A model generated the notes under the pieces. It did no database searches. It was not told the origin of the DNA and worked only from the letters and a program-made list of their open reading frames with translations. Made by a program: the position numbers and the translations under genes. A DNA stretch of 49,145 bases, taken from Stenotrophomonas geniculata ATCC 19374 = JCM 13324. Its GTDB lineage: Bacteria > Pseudomonadota > Gammaproteobacteria > Xanthomonadales > Xanthomonadaceae. Below, one piece after another: positions 9,165 through 17,981 of the stretch. The stretch covers positions 1-49,145 of the forward strand of contig NZ_LLXT01000119.1 of assembly GCF_001431625.1 (NCBI RefSeq). The letters run 5' to 3'. Every line of letters begins with the position of its first letter. Position 1 is the stretch's first letter.

Positions 9165-10547
9165 TCAGCTGGCCAGCGCCAGGTCGTCCATCATCGCGCG
9201 CAGGAAGCGGGCGGCTTCACCCCCCGTGGCCGCGCGGTGGTCGAAGGTGACCGACAGCGGGATCACCTTGTGCGCTTCCACGCCGCCCATCACCGGGGTC
9301 ATCTGGTGGCGGGCACGGCCGGCACCGACGATGGCCACGCACGGCGGTACCACGACCGGGGTCGCATAGCGGCCGGCGAACATGCCGAAGTTGGACAGCG
9401 AGATGGTGTAGCCGCTCAGTTCCGAGGCGGCGATCGAACGCGATTCCACCTGCTCGCGCAGGCGGTTGACGCCCTCGCGGATGCCGCGTGCGTCGAGCAT
9501 GTCGGCATTGCGCAGGGCCGGCACGAACAGGCCGTCGTCGGTGTCCACCGCGATGCCGATGTCTACCTGCGCGTGCAGGGTACGGGTCAGCGCTTCACCG
9601 TCGAACCAGGCGTTCATCGCCGGCACCTTCTGCGCGGCGACCACGATCGAACGCACCAGGCGCGCGGTGACGTCGTTGCCCGGCAGCCAGGCGTGGATGT
9701 CGGCGTCGTCGTTCAGCGTGGTCGGCACGACCTTGCTGTGCGCGTCGGCCATCACGCGGGCCATGTTGCGGCGCACGCCCTTCAGCGGTTCCGGCTGGCC
9801 CTTGGCGACCACGCCCGGCGGCTGGGTGCGCATCGGCTTGCCGGCGGCAGACAGCGGGGTGCGGGCTTCGCTCTGCACCGGGGCAGACACCTGCGCCGGG
9901 GCCGGCGCTGCATACGCCGCGGCAGCGACCGGTGCCGGAGCGGCGCCAAGCTTGGCGGTGCCGTTGGCGGCGGCCTGCTTGACGTCGGCCATCGTCACCG
10001 CGCCATCGGTGCCGGTAGCGGCCACGCGGCTCAGGTCCACGCCCAGCTTGCGCGCCATCGCACGCACGGCCGGCACGGCCTTGACGCCGCCGACGGCCAG
10101 CGCCTGTTCGGCATGCACGGTGTTGGAGCTCTGCATCGCGCCGACCACGGTACCGGCGTCATCACGCTCGGCAGCGGCGGGCTTGGCTTCTTCCGCAACG
10201 ACCGGTGCAGCCGGCAGCGGCGGCGGGGTCGGGGCGGCTGCAGGCGCTGCGTGGCCATGGCTGTGGCCGGTGTCCTGGCCATCGGCACGCTGCGGCAGGT
10301 TCGGGTCCAGTTCGAAGCTGGCCAGCACCGAGCCGGTCGGGATGATGTCGCCGGCGCCGCCGGACAGCTTCAGCACCTTGCCGGAGAACGGCGAGGGCAC
10401 TTCCACCACGGCCTTGGCGGTCTCCATCGACACCAGCGGCTCGTCCAGCTTGATCACATCGCCTTCTTTGACGAACCACTCGACGATGGTCGCGTCCGGC
10501 AGGCCTTCGCCCAGGTCGGGCAGGTTGAAGTTCTTGGTCTGGCTCAT
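9165..10547 (-). CDS. 2-oxo acid dehydrogenase complex, E2 acyltransferase
   Basis: 460 aa dihydrolipoamide acyltransferase core. An N-terminal lipoyl domain (residues about 4-78) has the lipoylated lysine at K45 in METAKA. An Ala/Pro-rich linker follows, then a peripheral-subunit-binding domain (VRAMARKLGVDLSRVAATG), a second linker and the C-terminal catalytic domain. The active-site motif reads DHRAATGG (H437): the usual Asp of DHRxxDG is Thr441. Last gene of the operon E1 alpha, E1 beta, SH3 protein, E2; its ATG overlaps the SH3 stop codon (ATGA), so translation is coupled. The substrate, pyruvate or branched-chain oxo acids, is not decided by sequence. Branched-chain acyl-CoA primers for iso fatty acids would fit this family of bacteria. 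Confidence 0.92.
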   Translation of the reverse strand: MSQTKNFNLPDLGEGLPDATIVEWFVKEGDVIKLDEPLVSMETAKAVVEVPSPFSGKVLKLSGGAGDIIPTGSVLASFELDPNLPQRADGQDTGHSHGHAAPAAAPTPPPLPAAPVVAEEAKPAAAERDDAGTVVGAMQSSNTVHAEQALAVGGVKAVPAVRAMARKLGVDLSRVAATGTDGAVTMADVKQAAANGTAKLGAAPAPVAAAAYAAPAPAQVSAPVQSEARTPLSAAGKPMRTQPPGVVAKGQPEPLKGVRRNMARVMADAHSKVVPTTLNDDADIHAWLPGNDVTARLVRSIVVAAQKVPAMNAWFDGEALTRTLHAQVDIGIAVDTDDGLFVPALRNADMLDARGIREGVNRLREQVESRSIAASELSGYTISLSNFGMFAGRYATPVVVPPCVAIVGAGRARHQMTPVMGGVEAHKVIPLSVTFDHRAATGGEAARFLRAMMDDLALAS

Positions 10548-10897
10548 TTGCAGTTCTCTTCCAGCAGTTCCAGTTCGCGGGCCGGCAGCCAGCCCGTCGC
10601 GCCATTGGCGCGCTCGGACCACCACCACCCACCGTGTTCGTGATGAAGCTTCACCATCTCGCCACTTTCCACATCCAGCTCGCGGGCGTCGTAGTCGCAC
10701 AGGGCTTCGGCGCGACCCTCGTCCAGCAGCTGCAACCACGCGATGGGCGCCCATCCAGCGCGCCCATCGTTGGTGCGTACCCAGGCAAACGCCGGCCATT
10801 CCTCGTCACGGACACCTACTTCGACGATCTGGCCGGTGTGGAACCGGAGCGGGTTGGGATACTGGCTGCGGTAAGCCCCCAGAAGGCGGGCCCGCAC
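10544..10897 (-). CDS. Tandem SH3-domain protein in the dehydrogenase operon
   Basis: About 117 aa, made of two SH3-like repeats. The second is strikingly eukaryote-like: ALCDYDARELDVESGE (compare ALYDYxA), WWW, then GATGWLPARELELL. There is no signal peptide or membrane segment, so it should be cytoplasmic. Its place between E1 beta and E2, with an ATGA overlap into E2, suggests a role with the complex, perhaps binding proline-rich linkers of E2; that is inference. The start is uncertain. I prefer GTG 10897, directly after the E1 beta stop; a TTG at 10945 would add 16 residues and overlap E1 beta. Confidence 0.78.
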   Translation of the reverse strand: MRARLLGAYRSQYPNPLRFHTGQIVEVGVRDEEWPAFAWVRTNDGRAGWAPIAWLQLLDEGRAEALCDYDARELDVESGEMVKLHHEHGGWWWSERANGATGWLPARELELLEENCK

Positions 10898-10898
10898 G

Positions 10899-11966
10899 TC
10901 AGCCGGCCGCCACCGCGCGCTTGGCTGCAGCCACGATCCGCTCAACGCTCGGCAGGTACTTCATTTCGAGGCGGAACAGCGGAATGTGGGTGTCGTAGCC
11001 AGTGACGCGTTCGACCGGCGCCAGCAGGTCGTAGATCGATTCCTCGGCCAGGCGCGCGGCGATCTCGGCGCCGAAGCCCGCGGTCTTCGGGGCCTCCTGC
11101 ACGATCACGCAGCGGCCGGTCTTGGCCACCGATTCGGCGATGGTGGCGAAGTCCAGCGGGCGCAGCGTGGCCACGTCGATGACTTCGGCACTGATGCCTT
11201 CGCCGGCCAGCTTGTCAGCCGCTTCCAGTGCTTCCTTCACCTGCGCGCCCCAGGTCACCAGGGTCACGTCGGTGCCATCGCGCAGCACGAAGCAGACGTC
11301 CAGCGGCAAGGCTTCGCCGTCGTTGACGACCACTTCCTTGTACTGGCGGTAGATGCGCTTGGGCTCCATGTAGATCACCGGATCCGGTTCGCGGATCGCG
11401 GCCAGCAGCAGGCCGTACGCACGCTGCGGCGACGACGGCAGCACCACGCGCAGGCCCGGCACGTTGGTGAAGATCGCCTCGTTGGCTTCGCTGTGGTGTT
11501 CCGGCGCGCGGATGCCACCGCCCCACGGCACGCGCAGCACCATCGGGCAGTGCAGGCGGCCACGGGTACGGTAGCGCAGGCGTGCGGCGTGGCAGACGAT
11601 ATGGTCGACCATCGGGTACATGAAGCCATCGAACTGGGCTTCTGCCACCGGCTTCATACCCTGCGCGGCCAGGCCAATGGTCAGGCCGGCGATGGTGGTT
11701 TCATCCAGCGGGGTGTCGAGGATGCGTTCGGAACCGAAGCGCTGCTGCAGGCCGGCGGTGGCGCGGAACACGCCGCCGTTGACGCCCACGTCCTCGCCCA
11801 GCACCAGCACCGACGGGTCGTGCTCCAGCTCCCAGGCCAGCGCCTGGGTGATGGCTTCGATGAGGGTGATCGGCGTGGTGGTCATGCTCTCTTCTCCGCG
11901 CGCGACAGCAGCGCTGTCGGCGGCGTTGGTGTGCGCGCCGGGCGCGCCGTTCTTGATCTCATCCAT
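10899..11966 (-). CDS. 2-oxo acid dehydrogenase E1 component, beta subunit
   Basis: 355 aa from ATG 11966. It pairs with the alpha subunit to form the thiamine-diphosphate-dependent E1 that decarboxylates a 2-oxo acid and acylates lipoyl-E2. Characteristic stretches are VLGEDVGVNGGVFRAT, DTPLDETTIAGLTIGLA, EAQFDGFMYPMVDHI, and the C-terminal transketolase part with DVATLRPLD. ATG 11966 overlaps the alpha stop by 8 bases and has GGAG upstream; the following 26 codons show good coding composition. An alternative ATG at 11885 (328 aa, MTTTPITL), also with GGAG upstream, begins closer to the conserved domain. Confidence 0.9.
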   Translation of the reverse strand: MDEIKNGAPGAHTNAADSAAVARGEESMTTTPITLIEAITQALAWELEHDPSVLVLGEDVGVNGGVFRATAGLQQRFGSERILDTPLDETTIAGLTIGLAAQGMKPVAEAQFDGFMYPMVDHIVCHAARLRYRTRGRLHCPMVLRVPWGGGIRAPEHHSEANEAIFTNVPGLRVVLPSSPQRAYGLLLAAIREPDPVIYMEPKRIYRQYKEVVVNDGEALPLDVCFVLRDGTDVTLVTWGAQVKEALEAADKLAGEGISAEVIDVATLRPLDFATIAESVAKTGRCVIVQEAPKTAGFGAEIAARLAEESIYDLLAPVERVTGYDTHIPLFRLEMKYLPSVERIVAAAKRAVAAG

Positions 11967-13041
11967 GGCGCTTCTCCAGGGCGATCGCCTGGGCACGCTG
12001 GGCCAGCAGGTCCGGCGGCGGATCGGCATACAGGAAGTCGAACATCGCCTCGACCGGCTGCACCGGCGTGTTGAGGTACAGGTTCACTTCCTCGTCCACG
12101 CGCGTGCCGCACTCGGCAACCCAGGCGGTTTCCTCTTCTTCGCTCCACACACCGGCGTTGATCAGGTACTTGCGCAGGCGCAGCATCGGCTCGCGCTGCC
12201 AGGCATCCTTCACCTCGGCGTCGTCGCGGTAGCGGCGCGCGTCATCGGCGGTGGTGTGGTCGGACAGGCGGTAGGTCATCAGTTCCAGCACGGTGCCACC
12301 GTCGCCGGCCAGCGCACGCTCGCGTGCCTGCTCCATCGCCGCCAGCACGGCGATCAGGTCGTTGCCGTCCACCTGCAGGCAGTGCAGGCCGCCGGCCAGG
12401 CCCTTCTGCGCCAGCGTTTCGGCACCGGTCTGGGCCGAGCGCGGGACCGAGATGGCCCAGCCGTTGTTGACGATGCACAGGATCAGCGGCAGTTTGTAGG
12501 CGCCGGCCGAATTCAGTGCCGCGTAGAAGTCGGTCTTGGAGCTGCCACCGTCGCCGCACACGGCCACCGCGATCTGCGGTTCCTTGTTGAGCTTGAACTT
12601 CAGCGCGGCACCGGCGGCATGCAGGCACTGGGTGGAGATCGGCACGCAGAACGGGAAGTCCTTGGCCGCGTTGCCGCCGTAATCGTTGCCGCGTTCGTCG
12701 CCGCCCCAGTACATCAGCACGTCGTGCGGGCGCACGCCACGCATGAACATCGCGCCATACTCGCGGTACGAAGGCGCGAATACGTCGTCCTTCTGCATCG
12801 CTGCGCCGATGCCCACGTGCGCCGCTTCGTGGCCCAGGCAGGCGGCATAGGTGCCCAGCTTGCCGGTGCGCTGCAGCGCGATGGATTTGCTGTCGAACGT
12901 ACGTACGAACAGCATCTGCTTGAACAGCGGTACCAGGACCTTGGGGTCGCGCAGCGACGCGGGCAGGTCATCGCGGACGAGCTTGCCGTCCGCGTCCAGG
13001 TACTGCAGGTATTCGATCTTGAATTCAGCGGCAACCGTCAT
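11959..13041 (-). CDS. 2-oxo acid dehydrogenase E1 component, alpha subunit
   Basis: 360 aa. The thiamine-diphosphate and Mg binding motif is clear: CGDGGSSK through IVNN about 30 residues later. The N-terminus (EYLQYLDADGKLV) and LGTYAACLGHEAAHVG match the PdhA-like alpha subunits found in many bacteria with a heterodimeric E1. Because such proteins are named both pyruvate and branched-chain oxo acid dehydrogenase, the substrate stays open. First gene of the operon; ATG 13041 has GAAGGTG upstream. The promoter must lie in the AT-richer 13042-13200 region. Confidence 0.92.
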   Translation of the reverse strand: MTVAAEFKIEYLQYLDADGKLVRDDLPASLRDPKVLVPLFKQMLFVRTFDSKSIALQRTGKLGTYAACLGHEAAHVGIGAAMQKDDVFAPSYREYGAMFMRGVRPHDVLMYWGGDERGNDYGGNAAKDFPFCVPISTQCLHAAGAALKFKLNKEPQIAVAVCGDGGSSKTDFYAALNSAGAYKLPLILCIVNNGWAISVPRSAQTGAETLAQKGLAGGLHCLQVDGNDLIAVLAAMEQARERALAGDGGTVLELMTYRLSDHTTADDARRYRDDAEVKDAWQREPMLRLRKYLINAGVWSEEEETAWVAECGTRVDEEVNLYLNTPVQPVEAMFDFLYADPPPDLLAQRAQAIALEKRHG

Positions 13042-13376
13042 TGCGTACTGCACCTTCGACAGAGAAGTTACAAATGATATGAATCGCCATGTTAAGGAAC
13101 GCGTACGGAATAGCCTTCCTGCGCCGCAACACGGCAACGCCCTGTTTTACCCCTGCCGGCGGGTGGGGGGCCAATAACAACAACGTATTCAGTCGTTGCT
13201 GCAAAGCATCAGAATACGCCTCTGGCTGACTGCTGGCGCAACGACCCGATCGGTTCCACGCGCAGGCCCCGCATCGGCCAATGCTCCACGGGCACCGCAC
13301 GCCCCGGTATGGACGGCGCGACTGCCCGCGCGGCTGGCAACGCGCTACCCTTGCCGCCCCCGATCTGGCCGCACCC
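13042..13376. other. Divergent intergenic region, E1 alpha / tryptophan dioxygenase
   Basis: 335 bases without a gene. The half next to E1 alpha is unusually AT-rich for this genome (for example ACAAATGATATGAATC at about 13070) and probably holds its promoter. An inverted repeat CGTATTC (13184-13190) / GAATACG (13212-13218) could be an operator. No convincing paired -35/-10 boxes were found for either gene. Confidence 0.5.
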
Positions 13377-14252
13377 ATGTCCGTCGACAACAACCAACGC
13401 GATCTCGAAGCCGGCATCCACACCGACCTGCAGGGGCGCCTAACCTACGGCGGCTACCTGCGGCTGGACCAGCTGCTCAGCGCGCAGCAGCCGCTGTCCA
13501 ACCCGCCGCACCATGACGAGATGCTCTTCATCATCCAGCACCAGACCTCGGAGCTGTGGCTGAAGCTGCTGGGCCATGAGCTGCGCGCCGCAATCGGCTT
13601 CCTGCAGCGCGATGAAGTCTGGCAGTGCCGCAAGGTACTGGCGCGCAGCAAGCAGGTGCTGCGCCAGCTGACCGAGCAGTGGTCGGTGCTGGAAACGCTG
13701 ACCCCGTCCGAATACATGGGCTTCCGCGACGTGCTGGGCCCGTCGTCGGGTTTCCAGTCGCTGCAGTACCGCTACATCGAGTTCCTGCTGGGCAACAAGA
13801 ACGCGCAGATGCTGCAGGTGTTCGAGCACGATGCGGCCGGACAGGCGCAGCTGCGCACCGTGCTGGAGGCGCCCAGCCTGTACGAGGAGTTCCTGAAGTA
13901 CCTGGCCCGCTTCGGCCACGCCGTACCGGCCGTGTATGAAAACCACGACTGGACCCAGCCGCATGTGGCCGACGACGCACTGCAGCCGGTCTTCGAACGC
14001 ATCTACCAGGACACCGACCGCTACTGGCGCGAGTACGCGCTGTGCGAGGACCTGGTGGACCTGGAGACCGCCTTCCAGCTATGGCGATTCCGACACATGC
14101 GCACCGTGATGCGGGTGATCGGCTTCAAGCGCGGCACCGGCGGCTCGTCCGGGGTGGGCTTCCTGGCCAAGGCGCTGGAACTGACCTTCTTCCCCGAGCT
14201 GTTCCAGGTGCGCACCAGCCTGCAGGCCGGGCCCCCGTCAGCGCAGGGCTGA
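13377..14252 (+). CDS. kynA: Tryptophan 2,3-dioxygenase
   Basis: 291 aa heme enzyme that opens the indole ring of L-tryptophan to N-formylkynurenine, first step of the kynurenine pathway. The start at ATG 13377 places F51 and H55 of [11 protein letters not shown] exactly at the numbering known for the Xanthomonas campestris enzyme, where these residues line the active site. The heme-ligand His is in [13 protein letters not shown] near the C-terminus, and the substrate loop GTGGSSGVG is intact. Monocistronic. Other kynurenine genes are not in the window. Its catabolic role contrasts with the trp biosynthetic genes at 38518-43347. Confidence 0.95.
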   Translation: MSVDNNQRDLEAGIHTDLQGRLTYGGYLRLDQLLSAQQPLSNPPHHDEMLFIIQHQTSELWLKLLGHELRAAIGFLQRDEVWQCRKVLARSKQVLRQLTEQWSVLETLTPSEYMGFRDVLGPSSGFQSLQYRYIEFLLGNKNAQMLQVFEHDAAGQAQLRTVLEAPSLYEEFLKYLARFGHAVPAVYENHDWTQPHVADDALQPVFERIYQDTDRYWREYALCEDLVDLETAFQLWRFRHMRTVMRVIGFKRGTGGSSGVGFLAKALELTFFPELFQVRTSLQAGPPSAQG

Positions 14253-14433
14253 TCCGTATTCAGCTTGGATCCCGGCCACTGGCTGGATCGTTTCAGATGC
14301 AAGTTCAGCGAGCAGGCTGGCACCTGCCTCAAACGGCGTGTATTTGACGTGAACGCCAGAAGTCGGTGATCCTCGCGCGTTGCTCCAACTGCACAGCGGA
14401 CGTGCTCGTCATCCACCGAACCAGGAAACCCGC

Positions 14434-15933
14434 ATGAGCGTAAACGCCACTGCGAACACCCCAGAGCCGGCGCTGCCGGACTTCAAGACCACGCTGGGCC
14501 ACCCGCGCCCGTTGTGGATGCTGTTCATGACCGAGTTCTGGGAGCGCTTTGCGTTCTATGGCATCCGCTGGGCCTTGGTGCTGTACATCGTTGCCCAGTT
14601 CTACAACGGCAGCGCTGCCGGTGAAGGCGACGCCAGCCGCATCTACGGCGCCTACCTGGCCCTGGTGTATGCCGCAGCCATCTTCGGTGGCTACGTGGCT
14701 GACCGGGTACTGGGCTATCAGCGATCGATCCTGACCGGTGCGATCATCATGGCCGCCGGCCTGTTCATGATCTCGCTGCCGCAGGAGCACATCTTCAAGC
14801 TCGGCCTGGCCACGATCATCGTCGGCAATGGCCTGTTCAAGCCGAACATCTCGACCATGGTCGGCAAGCTGTACGGCCTGAAGGACGAGCGCCGCGATTC
14901 GGGCTTCACCATCTTCTACATGGGCATCAACATTGGCGCGATGATCGCCCCGGTGCTGACCGAGTACCTGGCCCGCAAGGTCTTCGGTACCGATGCCATG
15001 CCGTCCTACAAGGTCGTGTTCATCGCTTCGGGCGTGGGCATGCTGATCTCGCTGGTGTGGTTCTACATCGGTCGCGCCGGCCTGAAGGGCATTGGTGCAC
15101 CGCCGGCCGGCGCTGAAGGCTTCGGCCGCATCATCATGGTGCTGGCCGGTGCCGTGGTCGCCATCCCGGTCGCGTACTTCCTGCTGGCCACCGGCGCCAC
15201 CGCGCTGGCCTGGATCCTGGGTGCGATGTTCACCGCGCTGGCCATCCTGCTGCTGGTCGAGGGCATCCGCGAGGGCAAGGTGCAGCGCGACCGCGTGATC
15301 GCCATGCTGATCATCTTCGCCTTCAACGTGATGTTCTGGATGTTCTTCGAACAGGCCGGCAGCTCGTTTACCTTCCTGGCCGAGAACATCGTCAACCGCC
15401 AGTTCGGTGAATGGACGTTCCCGACCGCGTGGTTCCAGTCGGTCAACTCGGTGGCCATCATCACCCTGGCCCCGATCATCGCCTGGATCTGGGTGGCCAT
15501 GGGCCGCGCCAATCCGTCCATCCCGCGCAAGTTCGGCCTGGGCCTGCTGTTCAATGGCGCCGCCTTCGCCCTGCTGATGTACGCGCTGTCGCAGATGGTC
15601 GTGGACGGCAAGATCCCGTTCTGGACCCTGTTCATGGTCTACGTCATCCAGTCCGTGGGTGAGCTGTGCCTGTCACCAATCGGCCTGTCGATGGTGACCA
15701 AGCTGGCCCCGGTGCGCCTGGTCGGCTTCGGCATGGGTGGCTGGTTCCTGTCCACCGGCATCGGCAACAACCTGTCGGGCATCTTCGCCGGCGTGGTCAG
15801 TGGTGAAGGCGGCATGACGGTCGAGTCGGCCCTGAAGGGGTATACCTTCGGGTTCTGGGCCCTGATCGGCTCCGGCGTGGTGCTGTTCCTGATCGCCCCG
15901 CTGATCAACAAGCTGATGCACGGCGTCAAGTAA
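14434..15933 (+). CDS. Proton-dependent oligopeptide transporter (POT/PTR2 family)
   Basis: 499 aa multispanning MFS-type symporter for di- and tripeptides. The family signature ExxERF is present as EFWERFAFYG in helix 1; GYVADRVLGYQ follows between helices 2 and 3, then FKPNISTMVGKLYG, and FTIFYMGINIGA, the second PTR signature. About 12-14 hydrophobic helices are visible. ATG 14434 has CCAGGA upstream. Only 19 bases separate it from the thioredoxin-like lipoprotein gene, so the two probably form an operon. Confidence 0.92.
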   Translation: MSVNATANTPEPALPDFKTTLGHPRPLWMLFMTEFWERFAFYGIRWALVLYIVAQFYNGSAAGEGDASRIYGAYLALVYAAAIFGGYVADRVLGYQRSILTGAIIMAAGLFMISLPQEHIFKLGLATIIVGNGLFKPNISTMVGKLYGLKDERRDSGFTIFYMGINIGAMIAPVLTEYLARKVFGTDAMPSYKVVFIASGVGMLISLVWFYIGRAGLKGIGAPPAGAEGFGRIIMVLAGAVVAIPVAYFLLATGATALAWILGAMFTALAILLLVEGIREGKVQRDRVIAMLIIFAFNVMFWMFFEQAGSSFTFLAENIVNRQFGEWTFPTAWFQSVNSVAIITLAPIIAWIWVAMGRANPSIPRKFGLGLLFNGAAFALLMYALSQMVVDGKIPFWTLFMVYVIQSVGELCLSPIGLSMVTKLAPVRLVGFGMGGWFLSTGIGNNLSGIFAGVVSGEGGMTVESALKGYTFGFWALIGSGVVLFLIAPLINKLMHGVK

Positions 15934-15952
15934 TGATGAGAGGGTAGAAGGC

Positions 15953-16558
15953 ATGCGTAGCAAGCTCGGTACTGCGGTAGTGGTGGTCTGTGCGGCGCTG
16001 ATCGGCGCCTGTTCCCAACCGCAACCGCCTGCCGTCGCCGAGCCTACGCAGCCGCTGGATACCCGACCCACCGAGCCACCGGTCGCTGACCCCAGCGAAC
16101 CGGTGGCCTCGGGCAACACCCCGGTGGCGGCGGACATCGCCGCCATCGCCGGGCTCGGCGCGCAGTTCGACCCGGCCCGCAACCCCGCCGACGATCTGGC
16201 CACCGCCAAGGTGGAAGCCCAGCGCGGCAAGAAGCGCATCCTGCTCGAGGTCGGCAATGCCGCCTGCGATCGCTGCCGGGCGCTGGACGAGCTGGTGGAA
16301 GGCAACGGTGATCTGCGCCGCTTCCGCGATGCCCACTACGTGTGGGTAAAGGTCAACGCCAGCGACGAACAACCCAATACCGCTTTCTTCGCCCAGTTCC
16401 CGATGATGGAGCGCGACTACCCGTACCTGCTGGTGCTCGATGCCGATGGCGGACTGCTGGTGTCGCAGGCCACCGGCGAGCTGCGCAAGGGCGAAGCCTT
16501 CCAGCCCGCGCGCGTGACCGCGTTCCTCAAGCAGTGGGCACCTGACAAACCGGAATAG
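15953..16558 (+). CDS. Thioredoxin-like lipoprotein
   Basis: 201 aa. Signal peptide with lipobox ALIGAC and lipidated Cys20, then a Pro-rich linker (about residues 21-55), then a thioredoxin-like domain. The redox pair is C105-D-R-C108 in NAACDRCRAL, an unusual CDRC variant of CxxC. It should sit in the periplasm, anchored to a membrane, as a disulfide or thiol protein. It follows the peptide transporter by 19 bases; no partner oxidoreductase is nearby. Confidence 0.82.
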   Translation: MRSKLGTAVVVVCAALIGACSQPQPPAVAEPTQPLDTRPTEPPVADPSEPVASGNTPVAADIAAIAGLGAQFDPARNPADDLATAKVEAQRGKKRILLEVGNAACDRCRALDELVEGNGDLRRFRDAHYVWVKVNASDEQPNTAFFAQFPMMERDYPYLLVLDADGGLLVSQATGELRKGEAFQPARVTAFLKQWAPDKPE

Positions 16559-16562
16559 GGGA

Positions 16563-16650
16563 GTGCCGGTCGCTGGCCGGCATGCTCGGCAGGTGCCGAC
16601 CGTTGGTCGGCACTGATGTCGGGTCGCATCCACGCATGGCGTGGATCTAT
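16563..16650. repeat. Cluster of three SMAG-like units
   Basis: Plus-strand units at 16563-16582 (GTGCCGGTCGCTGGCCGGCA) and 16593-16613 (GTGCCGACCGTTGGTCGGCA plus C), and a minus-strand unit at 16626-16650 (head ATAG, stem ATCCACGC / GCGTGGAT). They fill most of the gap before the next gene. Confidence 0.75.
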
Positions 16651-16760
16651 TGTGGTTGCGGTCACATTCCCGAAATCGGCATCTCAATATCGCAACGCGC
16701 TCGCCGTTACCGGCAAGGACCTCAGTCGACGCCCCGTCGATGCAACCTACCGGAACGCCC

Positions 16761-17900
16761 ATGCACAGCGACCACGCCGAACGACTGCCTGAACCTGCCA
16801 GCACTCTGGTCGAAGGCGAAGCAGGCGAGGGCGTGACCCTGCCGCCGCAGGAGGCGCTGCTGGATGACGCTGGTACCGGCGAGGACAGTGTTGAACTGGC
16901 GCCGCCACGCCACCGCCTGCCGCAGATCGCGTTGCCCGACAACGTGGTGCTGAAGGGCGCGGTGCAGAAGCTGGTCGAGCAGAAGTCCCGGCTCGATGCA
17001 TTGGCCGCCGACGGCCAGCTGGCCGGGTTGCTGCCGCCGGAATGGCAGGGCCATGGCGTGCGTGCGATCGAACTGTCCACCTTCATCCAGGGCGTGCTGC
17101 CGTTCCTGCAGCCAGGCGAGCGTGGCGAAACCGCGCCCGCGCGCCTGCCAGTGCGCCATGTGCTGGGGGACGACAGCCGTTGGGGCCTGGACGATGTGTC
17201 CGAACCGAAATCGCTGGCCTGGTACCTGGCCAGCGACGAACGCGCCTCCGCCGGCAGCAAGGACGTGGCCGAGGCCTATCTGGTGGGTGCACTCGGCTTG
17301 GCGTGGATGCAGGAAGGGCGCAGCCGCCCCGGTTTCCTGCGCGCGATGGGCCAGGACAGCCTGGCGGCACGGGTGACCATGCTCGGCTATCCGCCGGCCA
17401 ACGAACTGGCGCTGTACAGCGTCACCGCGCACGGCCAGCCGCAGATCTGGTGCGTGCAGGGCCGCCGCCGCATGCGTCCGCTGGTGGCGCCGTGGCTGAG
17501 CGTGCCGCTGCTGACCGCCTATGGCGTGCCGGCGCCGGTGGCGTGGCCGTCCAGCTTCCCGCCGGTGGAGGCCGTGGCCGAACTGCTGGCGACCGCTCGC
17601 CTGGGGCGCGCGCTGCCGGAAGTGGACCTGGCCAAGGCGGTGGCGAAGATCGCCGAAGATGCCGCATCCGACGCCTGGCAGCCGGTCAGCCTGCTGCAGC
17701 TCAACACCTGGTCGCCGCGCTGGCATTTCTTCCTGGGCACCTTCGTCGGCCTGCCGTCGCTGCTGCTTGTAGCTGCCGCGCTGGCGCTGCCGGGGGCGGT
17801 CGAAGCGGCTACGGTTGCCGCCTCGCTCGGCTTCGCCGGCGGTGCCATTGCCGCACTGGCGGTGCCGTGGATCCATGCGCGCCGCAAGCATCTGAGCTGA
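16761..17900 (+). CDS. Unknown protein with C-terminal membrane hairpin
   Basis: 379 aa; family not recognised. Residues 1-55 are acidic and Pro-rich. The middle is soluble-looking with several Trp, for example QPQIWCVQGRRRMRPLVAPW. The C-terminus has two hydrophobic segments (HFFLGTFVGLPSLLLVAAALAL and VAASLGFAGGAIAALAVPW in their cores) ending in basic HARRKHLS. No signal peptide is visible, so it is probably a tail-anchored inner-membrane protein with its bulk in the cytoplasm. ATG 16761 was chosen as the first ATG after the repeat cluster. The long palindrome at 17904 follows directly. Confidence 0.7.
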   Translation: MHSDHAERLPEPASTLVEGEAGEGVTLPPQEALLDDAGTGEDSVELAPPRHRLPQIALPDNVVLKGAVQKLVEQKSRLDALAADGQLAGLLPPEWQGHGVRAIELSTFIQGVLPFLQPGERGETAPARLPVRHVLGDDSRWGLDDVSEPKSLAWYLASDERASAGSKDVAEAYLVGALGLAWMQEGRSRPGFLRAMGQDSLAARVTMLGYPPANELALYSVTAHGQPQIWCVQGRRRMRPLVAPWLSVPLLTAYGVPAPVAWPSSFPPVEAVAELLATARLGRALPEVDLAKAVAKIAEDAASDAWQPVSLLQLNTWSPRWHFFLGTFVGLPSLLLVAAALALPGAVEAATVAASLGFAGGAIAALAVPWIHARRKHLS

Positions 17901-17903
17901 AAT

Positions 17904-17976
17904 AAGGGGACGGAGGGGATTAAGCCGTAATCAGCACTCGTGTGCCTGAAACGACTTAATCCACTCCGTCCCCTTT
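17904..17976. terminator. Long palindrome, probable bidirectional terminator and repeat
   Basis: Arms AAGGGGACGGAGGGGATTAA (17904) and TTAATCCACTCCGTCCCCTT (to 17975) pair along about 20 bases with one mismatch; five T's follow the right arm. It separates the convergent unknown gene and marR-type gene. It does not have the SMAG layout and looks like a different repeat family. Confidence 0.7.
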
Positions 17977-17981
17977 TTCTT

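Noticed and set aside
9165..13041. Firm naming of the complex as pyruvate or branched-chain dehydrogenase
   Set aside because: Motifs of E1 and E2 do not settle the substrate; both names are in use for close relatives, so symbols were left out.
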